From Acidimicrobiia bacterium (GTDB taxonomy: Bacteria; Actinomycetota; Acidimicrobiia; Acidimicrobiales; JACDCH01), in contig JACDCH010000563.1 in the NCBI GenBank assembly GCA_013694495.1, forward strand, positions 1 through 5,797: DNA of 5,797 bases, given 5' to 3'. Made by a program: the position numbers and the translations under genes. Under the pieces are notes generated by a model. The model was not told the origin of the DNA, made no database searches, and saw nothing but the letters and a program-made list of their open reading frames with translations. Each line of letters begins with the position of its first letter. Within the stretch, counting starts at the first letter, position 1. Shown piece by piece: positions 4,601-5,797 of the stretch.

Positions 4601-5797
4601 GGACTTGCGGACGTACTCGTCGCTGGCGGCGAGGGTGGCGGCGAGGACGACGTCGTCGATGCGCAGCAACTGATCGGCCCAGTACCGCTGCCCGACCGGG
4701 TCGGTGCCCCGGCCGAGGACGGCCTGGTAGAGCCCGGCCACCCGGCCCATCCGGGACTCCAGGCTGGCGTAGAACCCGGCCGCGATGAAGTAGGTGTTGG
4801 CCTGCCCGCTCCGGAGCAGCCCGGCCCAGTAGTCGATGCCGGCCTGGTCGGCGGCCCGGCCGAGCAGGGCGGTGTAGAGGGCCTGCACGAACCGCTCGGG
4901 GGTGCCCCCGGAGCGGCTGAAATACTCCTCGGAGCCGTAGAACTGGCCACCGACGTCCGACAGCCGCCAGCCGGCGCGGATCAGGTCGGCCCAGTTCCGC
5001 ATGCCGGCCGCGTCGCCGGACCGGCCCAGGGCGCTCTGGTAGAGCAGCTCCAGCGACACGTTGATCCACTCGTCGCTGTGCGCCAGCGCGTCGGTGAACG
5101 CCTCGCGCGAGCCGGAGGGACCGGTCACGGTCTGGACGTGGAACTGCAGGCCGCTCGGATCGGCGCTGCGGCCGAGGAAGGTCTCGTAGGCGGCGTCGAC
5201 GTAGCGGGCCGCGAGCTCGGGCCAGTGCGGGGCATAGCGGAGGCGGGCGGACTCGGCGAGCGAGCGGATCTGACCCAACCGCGAGTAGGCGGCCGCGCCA
5301 GGGCAGGCGGTGTTCACCACGTTGCGGTGGGCGATCACCACCGGCATCGGCCCGCCGTCGACGGTGGTGGCGCCGACCGGGTCGAGGAAGTGGACAGCCG
5401 ACTTCCAGCCCGCGAGCTCGGCGGTGGCGTTCAGTGCCGCGGTCGGGAGGGCGACGGTGCTGTGGTCGCCGAGGATCGCGATGCCGATCGAGCCGGTGTT
5501 GTGGCCGGCCGAATGCCCGCCGATGACGCCCTGGGTGACGCCGCCGGAGCGGGCCTCCCACATGCCGCCGAAGCGGTCGACGATGAAGTTGTACGCGATG
5601 TCGCACCAGTCCCGGCCCTCCTGGTGGAACTGCTGGATGCCCCGGAGCATCGACGGCACGTCCTGGGGGGTGTAGGCGTTCGTGTTCACCGTGTGGTGGA
5701 CGATGACGTAGCGCGGCCGCACGGAGCGGGGGGCGCTGCCGCAGTCGACGTTGGCCGACGCCCACGGCGCCGCGCCCCACTCCGCCCGCGGGTGGAT
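4598..5797 (-). CDS. PGRP/amidase_2 peptidoglycan amidase with four DUF4214 repeats (5' end outside window)
   Basis: The visible 399 codons are open to the window edge. A GTG at 5722 is only an internal codon: upstream, in frame, comes I-H-P-R-A-E-W-G-A, the standard entry of a PGRP/N-acetylmuramoyl-L-alanine amidase domain, so the real start and any signal peptide lie further right. The amidase domain (about 1-180) keeps its zinc and catalytic residues: H34/H35 in V-H-H-T, Y69 in D-I-A-Y-N-F-I-V-D, H157 in A-H-R-N-V and C165 in T-A-C-P-G. An active enzyme cleaving the MurNAc-L-Ala bond in cell wall is expected. The C-terminal half holds four about 45-50-residue DUF4214 units (near 198-246, 247-298, 301-350, 352-396), each with an Y-x3-L-G-R-x2-D-x2-G-x3-W-like core (the first has F-H-V in place of the W) and often S-x-E-Y at its end. 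Their function is unknown, and surface attachment is plausible. Secretion is inferred. Confidence 0.9.
   Translation of the reverse strand: MHPRAEWGAAPWASANVDCGSAPRSVRPRYVIVHHTVNTNAYTPQDVPSMLRGIQQFHQEGRDWCDIAYNFIVDRFGGMWEARSGGVTQGVIGGHSAGHNTGSIGIAILGDHSTVALPTAALNATAELAGWKSAVHFLDPVGATTVDGGPMPVVIAHRNVVNTACPGAAAYSRLGQIRSLAESARLRYAPHWPELAARYVDAAYETFLGRSADPSGLQFHVQTVTGPSGSREAFTDALAHSDEWINVSLELLYQSALGRSGDAAGMRNWADLIRAGWRLSDVGGQFYGSEEYFSRSGGTPERFVQALYTALLGRAADQAGIDYWAGLLRSGQANTYFIAAGFYASLESRMGRVAGLYQAVLGRGTDPVGQRYWADQLLRIDDVVLAATLAASDEYVRKS

Noticed and set aside
3961..4950. Extended hemerythrin reading frame starting at 4950
   Set aside because: The part upstream of 4530 is a proline/serine-rich shadow of the amidase gene on the same strand. 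The hemerythrin domain begins at M-N-I-I-S-V-L.
4598..5722. GTG at 5722 as the start of the amidase gene
   Set aside because: The frame continues upstream to the window edge with I-H-P-R-A-E-W-G-A, the conserved start of the amidase domain, so the gene is truncated by the window rather than starting there.

Overview
The window is GC-rich DNA with nearly every codon ending in G or C. It carries seven recognisable protein-coding genes and no rRNA, tRNA, CRISPR array or transposase that I can see. The composition, the stand-alone NuoF-like flavoprotein, a cell-wall amidase fused to DUF4214 repeats, and the PPOX, VOC and SnoaL-type small enzymes suggest an actinobacterium. My best guess is the Acidimicrobiia (Iamia/Ilumatobacter-like), but that is inference from gene content and not from a marker gene.

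Left part (1-1002): the 3' end of a SnoaL-like gene on the plus strand converges on a minus-strand toxin-antitoxin pair. The Phd/YefM-type antitoxin comes first, and its stop overlaps the GTG start of a RelE/ParE-type toxin by 4 nt. Two perfect inverted repeats between the convergent ends are candidate terminators. A 9-bp direct repeat sits at the antitoxin start and looks like an operator on a leaderless promoter.

Middle part (1003-2373): a minus-strand pyridoxamine-phosphate-oxidase-fold protein (PPOX) is divergent from a plus-strand VOC/glyoxalase-fold protein. Two stretches here look coding but lack a usable start: an acidic 49-codon stretch directly in frame after the PPOX TGA, and a stretch after the NuoF stop whose coding signal switches frame near 2280. 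These are the most unexplained signals in the window.

Right part (2374-5797): three minus-strand genes follow one another. They are a 5'-truncated peptidoglycan amidase (PGRP/amidase_2) with four DUF4214 repeats, a hemerythrin-domain protein with all expected iron ligands, and a stand-alone NuoF-like NADH:FMN/4Fe-4S protein. The hemerythrin-nuoF gap is packed with alternating inverted repeats just upstream of an apparently leaderless NuoF start.

Hemerythrin next to a NADH-oxidising flavoprotein suggests a small redox or O2/NO-responsive unit, while the TA pair is a separate accessory element. I see no complete, clearly new multi-gene system. The findings are local anomalies ranked by how well the sequence supports them.
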